From Desulfitobacterium_A sp034927245 (GTDB taxonomy: Bacteria > Bacillota > Desulfitobacteriia > Desulfitobacteriales > Desulfitobacteriaceae), in NCBI RefSeq assembly GCF_034927245.1, contig NZ_JAYFQK010000076.1, forward strand, positions 1 to 30,848: DNA of 30,848 nt, read 5' to 3'. The number at the start of each line of letters is the position of its first letter. Position 1 is the first letter of the stretch. The translations under genes were made by a program, and so were the position numbers. The notes under the pieces are model-generated. The model was not told the origin of the DNA. It saw only the letters and a program-made list of their open reading frames with translations, and did no database searches. Below, piece by piece: positions 1-8,475 of this stretch.

Positions 1-1
1 C

Positions 2-49
2 TTTGAAAAAGGAGTGCGGTTAGGCCTTTTTGGCATGCCCATTTTATGA
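2..49 (+). CDS. C-terminal tail of an unidentified gene (partial)
   Basis: An open frame enters from the left edge, reads 15 codons ending in Gly-Met-Pro-Ile-Leu and stops at TGA 47-49. It is too short to identify. It could equally be chance reading through noncoding DNA. An inverted repeat (6-12 with 25-31, seven base pairs) lies inside it. Confidence 0.3.
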   Translation, partial: FEKGVRLGLFGMPIL

Positions 50-149
50 GTGGGGTTCTTCATCTCCTTTTGCTCATCGTAATTCCCAGGGACTTTATCC
101 CATCTTGGAGATTTCCTCCCTTTTTATTCCGAGAGGCTATAATTCTGTT

Positions 150-178
150 TTGACAGGTCAAGTTCTGCCTATTAAAAT
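150..178 (+). promoter_or_regulatory. Near-consensus sigma-A promoter for the rhomboid gene
   Basis: TTGACA at 150-155 and TAAAAT at 173-178 are separated by exactly 17 bases. This predicts transcription from about 185. It lies inside the longest possible rhomboid open frame, which argues that translation starts downstream at 210 or 213 rather than at 30. Confidence 0.75.
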
Positions 179-209
179 GGTAATTATAAGTATTTATTGT
201 TTAACTAAT

Positions 210-1217
210 ATGATGGTTAAACGAGAGGAGACGTCGCTTATCTTTCAACAGATTTTATTGAATCTTGGCTACGACGGCTGGAACATACAAAATCTTAGCT
301 CGGGTTGGTACATTGCAAAGAAGCAAGATCGGGGCCTGCTTTTTTGGGAATATCATCAGAATCAGCCCATTCCAACTCCGTCCATTGATCCCGATATTAA
401 GCAATGGGAAGCCTTCCTTTTCTGCCCAGAGGGATTAGACTCACGAGATCTTGAACAGACTGTTCTTAAAAATATTCAATCTTGGTTTATTGATCTCCAG
501 ACAGGCCTCGTTTTTCCGTATCCTCCTAATCCGAAGAAAAACACAATGGATTGGTTACTGAATTATATAAATATCAATAACCAACCGGGTCACTCTGGGC
601 CGGCAAACCATGAAAGTGCTGATTCAAGTGTAAAACCGCAGCTTTATGAAACAAAGAAATTTATCCCCTATGTAACGATCATTTTGACGGCTATCAACAT
701 TATCGTTTTTATCTTGATGACCTTGGCAGGCGGTTCAAGAAAAAGAAGCGTTCTAATTCTTTTTGGGGCTAAAGTCAATGAACTGATTCTCCAGGGGCAG
801 TATTGGCGCCTTTTTACGAGTATGTTTATTCATATTGGTTTTTTGCATCTTGCCTTTAATCTTTATGCCTTATGGATTCTTGGTTCCTTTTGTGAAGAAC
901 GGTTTGGACGCTGGCGTTTTCTTTTTATATACCTGCTGAGTGGCATAGGAGGATCACTGGCTAGCTTCTACTTTACAGATGCACTATCAGCCGGAGCATC
1001 AGGGGCTATATTTGGAATTATGGGGGCTTTGGTTTCATATACTTGGAAACAGCCTCAATTGTGGAAGTCCGGGTTTGGAAAAAACCTTATTGTTATCATA
1101 GTCATTAACCTAGTTTTTGGCTTAGTTCAACCACAGATAGATATTTCTGCTCATCTGGGTGGATTGCTTTTGGGCTTAATAATTGGATTTATTAATTTCC
1201 ATAAAATACATGCTTAA
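210..1217 (+). CDS. Rhomboid-family intramembrane serine protease
   Basis: This is an integral membrane serine protease that would cleave transmembrane substrates within the bilayer. Counting from the ATG at 210 it has 335 residues: a soluble N-terminal part of about 150 residues, then about six hydrophobic segments. The rhomboid signature is clear. GASG carries the catalytic Ser264, and the partner His315 lies in the AHLGG motif. The segment with WRLFTSMFIHIGFLHLAFN matches the conserved H-x4-H-x3-N region of TM2. The open frame extends upstream to 30, but a strong promoter at 150-178 lies inside that extension, so I place the start at 210 (or the adjacent ATG at 213). No strong ribosome binding site precedes either codon. 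The layout resembles B. subtilis YqgP/GluP without its C-terminal TPR part. The substrate is unknown. Confidence 0.9.
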   Translation: MMVKREETSLIFQQILLNLGYDGWNIQNLSSGWYIAKKQDRGLLFWEYHQNQPIPTPSIDPDIKQWEAFLFCPEGLDSRDLEQTVLKNIQSWFIDLQTGLVFPYPPNPKKNTMDWLLNYININNQPGHSGPANHESADSSVKPQLYETKKFIPYVTIILTAINIIVFILMTLAGGSRKRSVLILFGAKVNELILQGQYWRLFTSMFIHIGFLHLAFNLYALWILGSFCEERFGRWRFLFIYLLSGIGGSLASFYFTDALSAGASGAIFGIMGALVSYTWKQPQLWKSGFGKNLIVIIVINLVFGLVQPQIDISAHLGGLLLGLIIGFINFHKIHA

Positions 1218-1257
1218 GCTTTGCATGCTTTTAGCACCTTAGTGAGAAAATAGTATC

Positions 1258-1330
1258 GAAGCTCACAGTTCTTAGCGAGGTGGTATCGTGTGATACTATC
1301 GATAGTTAAGAAAAGTGAGCTTCTTCGTTT
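1258..1330 (+). terminator. Long interrupted hairpin after rhomboid, with a T-box-like core
   Basis: GAAGCTCAC (1258-1266) pairs perfectly with GTGAGCTTC (1315-1323). TTCTTA (1269-1274) pairs with TAAGAA (1307-1312). GGTATC/GATACT around 1282-1297 makes a top hairpin with a GTGT loop. A weak T-rich run follows. It probably ends rhomboid transcription. The segment GGTGGTATCGTG (1279-1290) resembles the T-box antiterminator core, but there is no room for a stem I/specifier region upstream. Confidence 0.5.
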
Positions 1331-1340
1331 CTCCAGAACA

Positions 1341-1349
1341 TGCTATAAT
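1341..1349 (+). promoter_or_regulatory. Extended -10 promoter for the PBP gene
   Basis: TGCTATAAT at 1341-1349 is an extended -10 element with a perfect TATAAT. The -35 region (about 1321-1326, TTCTTC) is poor, which is common with extended -10 promoters. Transcription would begin near 1356, 40 bases before the start codon. Confidence 0.6.
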
Positions 1350-1395
1350 CAATCTTGAACGTAAAATACACGATTGAGAAAGATGTTAGGAGAGT

Positions 1396-3456
1396 ATGAA
1401 AAAGATCTTGAAAACTCCCAAGAAAACAAAATGCGCAAAAGGATATTTTAAACGAGAAAAATGGGTTTACATATTTTTAGTCATCTTCATGTTTGTCATT
1501 GTCGGAAAATTATTTTCGCTGCAAGTTGTTCAGGCATCAGACCTAAAAGCTGTTGGAATTGAACGCCGTACACAAGATCAAAGCATCCAACCCGAAAGAG
1601 GTAAAATTCTTGATGCTCAAGGTAATGTTCTTGCTCAAAGTATACCGGCCAAAGAAGTATATGCAGCTCCCAGGACACTGGATGCTTTAATCGAGAAGGG
1701 ACAAGACTACGATAAAAGGAAGATTGCTAATCAACTGGCGGATATTCTTAAGATGGACAGCACAACGATCCTCGAGAAATTAAATAAGGATCTTGACTGG
1801 GTCAGTCTTGCTCACCAAGTGGATCTAAATCAGGTCGAACAAATTCAAGCATTGAGTATTCCGGGTGTTGGTTTTAATAACGAACAGAAACGCGTTTATC
1901 CCATGGATACTTTTGCTTCTTCCGTCTTAGGAATTGTGGATCTTGAAGGTCACGGGAGAGAAGGAGTGGAGGCTTATTATGATGACAAGCTTTACGGTAC
2001 CCCGGGATATACTTCGCAGCAGCAGGATTCCGGCTTAAATTCCGTTTTAAAAACGCAACACGATAGCGGAACTTCTCAAAAGGGTGCAAATTTAACGCTG
2101 ACGATTGATTCAACGATCCAGTATTTGGTTGAACAGCAGATTGACGATTTAGAGAAAACAACAAAGGCAAACAGAATTTCGATCCTTGCTATGGACCCGA
2201 TGACAGGAAAAGTCTTAGGTATGGGTTCTCGTCCCAGCTTTAATCCAAATGAGTATAATAATACGGAACCTGAAAACAGAAAGAATTTAAGTACCACGAT
2301 GTCTCATGAGCCGGGATCAACTTTTAAAATAATTACCGGTACAGCTGCTTTAGAAGAGGGGGTCATAACCCCCAAAGACGAATTTGAGGATCCGGGGTAT
2401 TATAAAGTGGGGTCGCGTGTAATAACAAACTGGGACTCGGATCAGCAAGTTCATGGATGGCTGAATTTCACTGATGCAATGAAGCTCTCCGATAATGTTG
2501 TTCTTTCTCAAGTCGGAAATAAGTTGGGAATACCGTCCTTTTACACCTACCTTAAGGCCTTTGGTTTCGGAAGTAAAACCGGAATTGATATAGCCGGTGA
2601 GGAAAGCGGATTGCTTGTACCTCAGGATAAAGCCAGACCTATTGATCTTGCTACGATGTCTTTTGGACAAGCAAACCTAGTAACACCCATACAACTTCTA
2701 ACGGCTATTTCGGCAATTGCCAATGGGGGAACCCTTTATAAACCTTATGTCGTTGATAAAATTGAATACGCGGATGGTACGGTGGAGCAAAAAAGTCCTA
2801 CAGCTGTTCGGCAAGTCATTTCCGAGGCGACCGCACAGCAGATGAATGAAATCCTTGAAAAGGTTGTGTCCGAAGGTACGGGACGCCTCGCCCAGATTCC
2901 GGGTATTCGCGTTGCAGGAAAAACCGGAACAGCACAAAAGGTAGATGCCAAGACCGGAGGATATTCAACAACTGACTTTATAGCTTCTTTCGTGGCGTTT
3001 GCACCTATAGATGACCCCAAAATTGCCGTATTGATAACCATAGATACGCCGCGCGGAGAAAGCCATCAAGGAGGTACTCTGGGTGCACCGAGAGCAAAAG
3101 CAATTATTGAAGGGGCTTTGCAGTATTACGGGATTCCGGTAGCTAATGAGACGGAGAGCGTTGTCACAAACCTAACGGATCAGACCTTTGTCCGTCCTAC
3201 ACCGCAATCGGTTACACCCGTTCGTCAACCGCTTGCCGGGGAGACTATTGTTCCTGACTTAACCGGCTTAACGCTCCGCCAAGCCGGAGATAAGCTGGCT
3301 GAGGCCGAACTTCATTTTAGTTTTACAGGAACCGGTTTGGCACAAACTCAAACGCCTGCTCCGGGCCAAGTCGTTAATAAAGGTTCTACAGTGACGATCA
3401 AGTTTTCCCCCCTGACCGTACCCAACAAAGCAGTCCAAGAAGAGAGTTCACCCTAG
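1396..3456 (+). CDS. Class B penicillin-binding protein with one PASTA domain (SpoVD/FtsI type)
   Basis: This is a membrane-anchored D,D-transpeptidase that cross-links peptidoglycan. The 686-residue product has a basic N-terminus, one membrane segment at about 23-45, a PBP dimer domain to about residue 230, and a transpeptidase domain. All three catalytic motifs are present: S308-TFK, S365-D-N and K509-T-G. One PASTA domain occupies about 615-675. The single PASTA and the length fit SpoVD, which makes the spore cortex, but vegetative FtsI/PBP2 relatives share this layout, so I give no symbol. AGGAG lies just before the ATG. No mra/mur genes adjoin it, unlike spoVD in B. subtilis. It has its own extended -10 promoter, and PepV follows after 73 bases without a clear terminator. 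Confidence 0.92.
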   Translation: MKKILKTPKKTKCAKGYFKREKWVYIFLVIFMFVIVGKLFSLQVVQASDLKAVGIERRTQDQSIQPERGKILDAQGNVLAQSIPAKEVYAAPRTLDALIEKGQDYDKRKIANQLADILKMDSTTILEKLNKDLDWVSLAHQVDLNQVEQIQALSIPGVGFNNEQKRVYPMDTFASSVLGIVDLEGHGREGVEAYYDDKLYGTPGYTSQQQDSGLNSVLKTQHDSGTSQKGANLTLTIDSTIQYLVEQQIDDLEKTTKANRISILAMDPMTGKVLGMGSRPSFNPNEYNNTEPENRKNLSTTMSHEPGSTFKIITGTAALEEGVITPKDEFEDPGYYKVGSRVITNWDSDQQVHGWLNFTDAMKLSDNVVLSQVGNKLGIPSFYTYLKAFGFGSKTGIDIAGEESGLLVPQDKARPIDLATMSFGQANLVTPIQLLTAISAIANGGTLYKPYVVDKIEYADGTVEQKSPTAVRQVISEATAQQMNEILEKVVSEGTGRLAQIPGIRVAGKTGTAQKVDAKTGGYSTTDFIASFVAFAPIDDPKIAVLITIDTPRGESHQGGTLGAPRAKAIIEGALQYYGIPVANETESVVTNLTDQTFVRPTPQSVTPVRQPLAGETIVPDLTGLTLRQAGDKLAEAELHFSFTGTGLAQTQTPAPGQVVNKGSTVTIKFSPLTVPNKAVQEESSP

Positions 3457-3529
3457 AAGACAACTTTGATGCGGAATAAGGGTAGGATAGAGAAGAAAAA
3501 GTTTAATAAAATTCATTGGAGGAATGAGA

Positions 3530-4933
3530 ATGCGTCTTGATCAAGAAATTGATGAATTAAAAGAGGAGCTAATAGCTTCAGTTCAAAATTGTATACAGTT
3601 GGCTAGTGTCAAAGATATAGAAAATGCAGACTCGGCTGCACCTTTCGGTCCCGGAATTCGAAATTGTCTGGAATGGACGCTGAAACTCGGTGAAAAGCTA
3701 GGATTTACAGTTCGAAATTTTGAAGGCTATGCCGGCCAAATTGAAATGGGGGAAGGGGAACTGCTGGGAATTCTGGGACATCTAGATGTAGTACCTGCAG
3801 GAGATGGGTGGTCAGTACCTCCTTTCGGTGGTCAAATTATTGATGGTAAAATATATGGCCGAGGAGCCACCGATGATAAGGGGCCAAGCTTAGCTGCCTT
3901 ATTCGCAATGAAAGCGATAAAAAATGCGGGCTTTCCCTTAAACAGACGGATACGTCTAATTTTAGGAACGGATGAAGAATCAGGATGGAGGGATATGGAT
4001 TATTACAAAGAGCATTCAGATATTCCTCAGATGGGATTTGCCCCTGATGCCGAATTTCCCCTTATCCATGCGGAAAAAGGAATAATCAATTTTGAATTTG
4101 TTAAAGAATATCCGACCTTACCCCATATACTTGCTCTCCGTGGTGGTGAAAGGTCTAACGTGGTCCCTGACATATGCCGAGTGAATCTAAAAGATTTAGA
4201 TATTCGGGAGATCACAGATAAATTATCGGCATTTCCATTCCCTGAAGGAGTAATTGCCCGAATTGAGTCTCAAACTACGCCATCGTCAATCCAAATCGTT
4301 TTTCAGGGGGTCAACGCGCATGGAAGTACACCGCAGCTTGGTAAAAATGCTGTCCTATATGCTCTCCGCTTCCTGCAAACCTTACCGTTAAGTGATGAGG
4401 AACTCCAACTTGTAACTTGGCTGAATCAACACCCGGGAACAGGATTTTGCGGAGAAGGCTTGGGAGTTGCATTAAGTGACGAGCCTTCCGGTAAACTTTC
4501 CTTAAACGTAGGAATTATGAATATGACATCAGAAAAAACGACCTTTGTGATTGATATTCGATATCCGGTCACTTTTAATAAAGAGGATGTATTTAACCCC
4601 ATTCAACAATTGGCTTCAGCTGAAGGCTATACGATGCGTATCGTTCATGATCAGAAGCCACATTATGTACCTAAGGACAGTCCAATCGTTACAGCCCTTC
4701 TTAGTGCTTATAAAGATGTGACCGGTCAAGATGGAGAGGCTTTTGCTATTGGTGGGGGAACATATGCTAAAGTTATGCCTCAAGGGGTTGCCTTTGGTCC
4801 GACACTTCCGGGTGAACCTGAAATTATCCATTGTCCCGATGAGTATATTTCCATCGATAATCTGATCTTAACAACTAAAATTTATGCTCAGGCTATTTTA
4901 AACCTTGCCCTAGATCCAAGCTATAAAGACTAA
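3530..4933 (+). CDS. pepV: Dipeptidase PepV (M20 family)
   Basis: This is a zinc-dependent cytoplasmic dipeptidase that releases amino acids from short peptides. With the start at 3530 it has 467 residues, normal for PepV. Metal and catalytic motifs in order are GHLDVVPAGDGW (His84, Asp86), GRGATDDKGP with the bridging Asp, GTDEESGW with the catalytic Glu pair, PDAEFP, and the late IIHCPDEYI His. The M20 lid/dimerisation domain lies between. Two ATGs are possible. GGAGG at 3518-3522 is only one base from the ATG at 3524 but seven bases from that at 3530, so the second is preferred. Together with the three M42 enzymes downstream it forms a peptide-utilisation block. Confidence 0.93.
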   Translation: MRLDQEIDELKEELIASVQNCIQLASVKDIENADSAAPFGPGIRNCLEWTLKLGEKLGFTVRNFEGYAGQIEMGEGELLGILGHLDVVPAGDGWSVPPFGGQIIDGKIYGRGATDDKGPSLAALFAMKAIKNAGFPLNRRIRLILGTDEESGWRDMDYYKEHSDIPQMGFAPDAEFPLIHAEKGIINFEFVKEYPTLPHILALRGGERSNVVPDICRVNLKDLDIREITDKLSAFPFPEGVIARIESQTTPSSIQIVFQGVNAHGSTPQLGKNAVLYALRFLQTLPLSDEELQLVTWLNQHPGTGFCGEGLGVALSDEPSGKLSLNVGIMNMTSEKTTFVIDIRYPVTFNKEDVFNPIQQLASAEGYTMRIVHDQKPHYVPKDSPIVTALLSAYKDVTGQDGEAFAIGGGTYAKVMPQGVAFGPTLPGEPEIIHCPDEYISIDNLILTTKIYAQAILNLALDPSYKD

Positions 4934-4984
4934 TTGAAAATTGGAATTTTAATAATACTCGATTGTAACAATGAATCTTAATCC

Positions 4985-5024
4985 GCCCTTTTATAAATAT
5001 AAATAAAAAGGGCTATCTTCTATT
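4985..5024 (+). terminator. Possible terminator after pepV
   Basis: GCCCTTTT (4985-4992) pairs with AAAAGGGC (5006-5013) across a 13-base A/T loop, followed by a moderately T-rich stretch (TATCTTCTATT). The stem is partly A/T and the tail is interrupted, so termination may be partial. Confidence 0.45.
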
Positions 5025-5070
5025 AATGATTAAATTCCGGTGTAACAGAAATGTAGGAAGGTGAAAAAGC

Positions 5071-6132
5071 ATGAAAAAGGAACGTGATCAACAGGCGAAA
5101 GAATTTTTGAAGAAGCTATCAGAATACCACGGCGTATCCGGATATGAACGTTCAATTGCTCCTCTCGTCATACAAGAATTTCAGGTTAGTGCTGATGAGG
5201 TTCGGACGGATCGTTTCGAAAATATTTATGCTCATAAAAAAGGGAAAAAAGGGCGTTATAAAATAATGCTCGCGGCACATATGGATGAAATTGGACTTAT
5301 GGTTAAAAAAATTGATCCGCGTGGTTTTTTGCGATTTTCCGCCGTTGGCGGAGTTGATCAGCGAACGCTGCTTTCTCAGGAGGTCACCATCCATGGGCGT
5401 CAATCGATCCTAGGGGTGATTGGCTCAATGCCTCCCCATTTAGTTCGGGAAGAGGGCAATAAAGCGGTAAAAATAGAGGATATGGGGATTGATGTCGGTC
5501 TTCCTTATGAGGAAATTCAGAAACTGATCCGGGTCGGGGATATTATAACGCTCAAAAGGAGTCCTATTGAATTATTAGGAGGGCTTATTGCCGGTAAATC
5601 CCTTGATGACAGGGCAGGAGTAGTGGTCATGCAAATTTGTCTTCAAGAGCTGCATAAGTTGCATCATGATCACGATGTTATTGCTGTAACAACGACCCAA
5701 GAAGAAGTTGGCCTCCGCGGTGCGCTGACCAGTGCCTACACCATAAATCCTGATCTCGCTATCGCTATCGATGTAACTCATGCAGCAACGCCGGATACAA
5801 AGGATCAGGTAAGCGTAGAATTGGGCAAGGGACCGGCGGTTGCCATTGGTCCTAATATCCATCCCCAAATTTTTGACCGGTTGACAGAAGCTGCTCAAAA
5901 TGTGCGTATTCCCGTTCAAATTGAACCTATTGCAGGAATGTCCGGAACGGATGCCTGGGCCATTCAGGTTTCACAAGCGGGCGTTCCTACTGGGTTACTT
6001 TCGATCCCCCTAAGATATATGCATACTTCAGTAGAAACGTTGGATATGCAAGATGTTGTTAATTCTGGAATCCTGCTTGCCCATTTCATTGCGAGCTTGC
6101 CGGAGGACCTGGAGGGATATATATGTTATTAA
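5071..6132 (+). CDS. M42 family metallo-aminopeptidase, copy 1
   Basis: This belongs to the M42 (TET-like, formerly 'cellulase M') family of cobalt/zinc aminopeptidases, which trim peptides in the cytoplasm, often as large tetrahedral complexes. The 353-residue product has all expected ligands: AAHMDE (His70, Asp72), SLDDRAG (bridging Asp180), TTQEEVGLRG (catalytic Glu211, Glu212), AIDVTH (Asp234) and RYMHT (His318). AGGAAGGTG precedes the ATG at good spacing. Its last ten bases overlap copy 2, so the two are translationally coupled. Compared with copies 2 and 3 it carries the motif SGTDAW near 291-296. Substrate preference cannot be read from sequence. Confidence 0.92.
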   Translation: MKKERDQQAKEFLKKLSEYHGVSGYERSIAPLVIQEFQVSADEVRTDRFENIYAHKKGKKGRYKIMLAAHMDEIGLMVKKIDPRGFLRFSAVGGVDQRTLLSQEVTIHGRQSILGVIGSMPPHLVREEGNKAVKIEDMGIDVGLPYEEIQKLIRVGDIITLKRSPIELLGGLIAGKSLDDRAGVVVMQICLQELHKLHHDHDVIAVTTTQEEVGLRGALTSAYTINPDLAIAIDVTHAATPDTKDQVSVELGKGPAVAIGPNIHPQIFDRLTEAAQNVRIPVQIEPIAGMSGTDAWAIQVSQAGVPTGLLSIPLRYMHTSVETLDMQDVVNSGILLAHFIASLPEDLEGYICY

Positions 6133-7142
6133 AGACACTGAGCGAATTACAAGGAACATCGGGCGCGGAGAAGAAGGTCCGTGATTTGCTGCAAGAAGAA
6201 ATAACTCCTTATGTCGATTCCCTTGCGGTTGATAAGATCGGTAACCTTATTGCAGTCAAAAAAGGTGCCAAAAACTCACCTAAAGTGCTTTTAACTGCGC
6301 ATATGGATGAGGTAGCCCTGATGGTTACAGAAATAACCCCCGACGGATTTTTGAAATTTCGTCCCGTCGGGGGAATTGATCCTCGCATCCTCGTTTCTAA
6401 ACCGGTTAAGGTATCGGGAATTAACGGGGTTATTGGCTCTAAGGCCATTCATCTCCAAAAAACTCAGGAACGCCAGCAAGCCCTAAAACTTGACCAACTT
6501 TATATCGACATTGGAGCTAATTCAAAGGAAGAGGCTGAACGCTATATTAAATTGGGGGATTATGCCTATTTTGTAACGGGATTTGAAGCCTTAGGCCAGG
6601 CTTTTTTTAAAGGAAAAGCCTTTGATGATCGAGTCGGGTGTTACGTAATCGTTGAAACCTTAAAAAAGAGGTTCGATAACCTTAACTTGGTTGCCGCATT
6701 TACCGTTCAAGAAGAAGTCGGTTTAAGAGGTTCTAAAGTTGCCGCTTATCATACCCAGCCGGATTTTGCGCTTAACATTGAAGGAACAATATCTGCAGAT
6801 ATGGCCCACATTGAAGAGGAGGAATGGGTTACGGAACTTGGCAAAGGACCGGCTCTCTCCATTCAGGATCAGACCACTCTTTATAATCCTCTACTGATTA
6901 AGCAAGTTGTGGATTTAGCCAAGCAAAATAAGATTCCCTTGCAATTTCGACGGGGAACGAGTGGTAACAATGATGCGGGTAAGATCCATTCAAGCCGAAC
7001 GGGGATTCCTACACTATCCATAAATGTTCCTTGCCGCTATATCCATTCCCCGGCCTCGATGGTCAGGCAAGATGATATTCAGAATACGATTCAACTTGTT
7101 GAAGAGATTCTTAGAGCCATTCCGGATCATTTCATATTTTAG
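6123..7142 (+). CDS. M42 family metallo-aminopeptidase, copy 2 (variant metal site)
   Basis: This is the second of three tandem M42 enzymes, 339 residues. It keeps HMDE (His60, Asp62), FDDRVG (Asp169), VQEEVGLRGS (Glu197, Glu198) and RYIHSP (His308). Where copies 1 and 3 have an Asp ligand (IDVTH, VDVTL), this one has Glu220 in NIEGTISAD. From memory a NIEGT-type segment marks a known M42 subclade, so this is probably functional divergence rather than decay. GGAGG at 6111-6115 lies before the ATG inside the end of copy 1. The gene ends with TAG directly before the leader of copy 3. Confidence 0.9.
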   Translation: MLLKTLSELQGTSGAEKKVRDLLQEEITPYVDSLAVDKIGNLIAVKKGAKNSPKVLLTAHMDEVALMVTEITPDGFLKFRPVGGIDPRILVSKPVKVSGINGVIGSKAIHLQKTQERQQALKLDQLYIDIGANSKEEAERYIKLGDYAYFVTGFEALGQAFFKGKAFDDRVGCYVIVETLKKRFDNLNLVAAFTVQEEVGLRGSKVAAYHTQPDFALNIEGTISADMAHIEEEEWVTELGKGPALSIQDQTTLYNPLLIKQVVDLAKQNKIPLQFRRGTSGNNDAGKIHSSRTGIPTLSINVPCRYIHSPASMVRQDDIQNTIQLVEEILRAIPDHFIF

Positions 7143-7163
7143 TTGGGTAAAGGAGGACAAAAA

Positions 7164-8180
7164 ATGTCTAATGTACAAAATTCATTAGATTATTCCCTGT
7201 TAGAACGTCTAACGCAAACATATGCTCCTTCGGGGATTGAAAGAGCAGTTGCCGAACAAATCTCAGAGATCATTCGTCCTTACTGCGATTCGCTCACACA
7301 GGATAAAATGGGCAATCTTATAGCTATTCGTAAGGGGAGCGGTAACGGAAAGAAAATCATGGTTGCCGCTCATATGGACGAAATCGGTGTTATGATCACT
7401 CATATCGATAAAAATGGATTCTTGCGGTTTACACCCGTAGGCGGAGTTCATATTACAGAACTTCCCCATCGTCGGGTTCGATTCTCAAATGGGCGAATCG
7501 GTGTGATCAGTCAGGAGAAATTAGATAAGCCTGCGGATTTAAAACTTTCTAAGCTTTATATTGATATCGGGGCGGCTGACCAAGATGAAGCTGAAGGAAT
7601 GGTTCAGATTGGGGATAGTGCTGTATTTACCGGCGAATTTGTATGGGCCGGCTCGCGAATCATCTCCAAAGCCTTAGATGATCGTATAGGTTGTTTTGTA
7701 GCGATTGAGGCGTTGAAGCGAGTTCAAACAGAACATGAAATTGCCTTTGCTTTTACGGTTCAGGAGGAAGTAGGCCTTAGGGGAGCACAGACCGCAGCCT
7801 TTGCACTGGAACCGGATGTTGCACTTGCAGTTGATGTGACCCTAACAGGGGATACACCCAAGGCTCATCCGATGGACGTTAAACTCGGAAGCGGAGTGGC
7901 CATTAAAGTCTTTGACCGTTCCATGATTACGCCGCCGCAAGTTAAACAATGGATGGCAGAGACTGCTGAAAAAGAGCGGATCTCTTATCAATGGGAGGTT
8001 CTTGAGGCCGGGGGCACAGACTCAGGCGCTATTCATCTGACCAAAGGCGGAATTCCGGCCGGAGTTCTTTCGATACCCACGCGTTTCGTTCATAGTCCTT
8101 CCGAAATGATTGATACTAAAGATGTTGAAGCAGCGGTCGAACTGCTCGTTGCACTGCTTGAGGGACCTATTCCCTTCTAA
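7164..8180 (+). CDS. M42 family metallo-aminopeptidase, copy 3
   Basis: This is the third tandem M42 enzyme, 338 residues, with AAHMDE (His70, Asp72), ALDDRIG (Asp173), VQEEVGLRGA (Glu201, Glu202), AVDVTL (Asp224) and RFVHSP (His310). A TTG at 7143 would extend the frame by seven codons, but AAAGGAGG at 7150-7157 would then lie inside the gene. That site is correctly spaced for the ATG at 7164, which I use. It carries GGTDSG near 283-288, closer to copy 1 than to copy 2. The three genes run head to tail with almost no gaps and are almost certainly one transcript. Confidence 0.92.
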   Translation: MSNVQNSLDYSLLERLTQTYAPSGIERAVAEQISEIIRPYCDSLTQDKMGNLIAIRKGSGNGKKIMVAAHMDEIGVMITHIDKNGFLRFTPVGGVHITELPHRRVRFSNGRIGVISQEKLDKPADLKLSKLYIDIGAADQDEAEGMVQIGDSAVFTGEFVWAGSRIISKALDDRIGCFVAIEALKRVQTEHEIAFAFTVQEEVGLRGAQTAAFALEPDVALAVDVTLTGDTPKAHPMDVKLGSGVAIKVFDRSMITPPQVKQWMAETAEKERISYQWEVLEAGGTDSGAIHLTKGGIPAGVLSIPTRFVHSPSEMIDTKDVEAAVELLVALLEGPIPF

Positions 8181-8222
8181 GTAAATTGCATTGAGAATAA
8201 TATTTTTTCTTGTCGAAAAGCC

Positions 8223-8251
8223 TTGTTTTTTAAAAAAGATAGCTATATAAT
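8223..8251 (+). promoter_or_regulatory. Promoter of tRNA-Lys
   Basis: TTGTTT (8223-8228) and a perfect TATAAT (8246-8251) are 17 bases apart. This places the transcript start about 13 bases before the mature tRNA. Confidence 0.65.
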
Positions 8252-8270
8252 AAATGAGTCGCTTCGATAT

Positions 8271-8346
8271 GCGCCACTAGCTCAGCTGGTAGAGCATCCG
8301 ACTCTTAATCGGCAGGTCCGGGGTTCGAACCCCCGGTGGCGCACCA
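8271..8346 (+). tRNA. tRNA-Lys (anticodon CUU)
   Basis: A complete cloverleaf can be drawn. The acceptor GCGCCAC pairs with GTGGCGC, followed by discriminator A and an encoded CCA. The D arm is GCTC/GAGC. The anticodon loop CTCTTAA gives CUU at positions 34-36. The T arm has GGTTCGAAC with a G/C stem. The anticodon identifies lysine. The gene stands alone with its own promoter and a strong terminator. The outermost anticodon-stem pair looks like T opposite C. Confidence 0.95.
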
Positions 8347-8367
8347 TTAGAATATAAACCTTGATAT

Positions 8368-8408
8368 ATCAGGCACTTCGGAGATTCCGAAGTGCCTGAT
8401 TTGCTTTC
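8368..8408 (+). terminator. Terminator after tRNA-Lys
   Basis: A perfect 15-bp stem (8368-8382 with 8386-8400) closes a three-base loop and is followed by TTGCTTTC. Confidence 0.75.
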
Positions 8409-8421
8409 TCGGTATATTGTA

Positions 8422-8475
8422 AAATGGGTTCATAAACGAATGGGTTCAAGAACCCATTCGTTCATGAACCCATTT
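8422..8475 (-). terminator. 26-bp near-perfect hairpin at the 3' end of the Crp/Fnr gene
   Basis: Bases 8422-8447 pair with 8450-8475 with a single mismatch and a two-base centre. Read on the minus strand, the hairpin spans the last codons and stop of the regulator gene and is followed by TTTTAC. It therefore probably serves as its terminator, and may also stop transcription from the tRNA side. The unit AATGGGTTC/GAACCCATT recurs four times in the two arms. Confidence 0.55.

Noticed and set aside
30..209. N-terminal extension of the rhomboid open frame
   Set aside because: A TTGACA-17-TAAAAT promoter lies inside it and the extension shows no conserved rhomboid features.
1279..1290. Functional T-box riboswitch
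   Set aside because: There is no space for stem I and specifier loop after the rhomboid stop, and the downstream gene is not an aminoacylation or amino-acid gene.
6123..7142. Copy 2 of M42 as a decaying pseudogene
   Set aside because: Full length, all other ligands intact, good ribosome binding site. The Glu for Asp change fits a subclade rather than decay.
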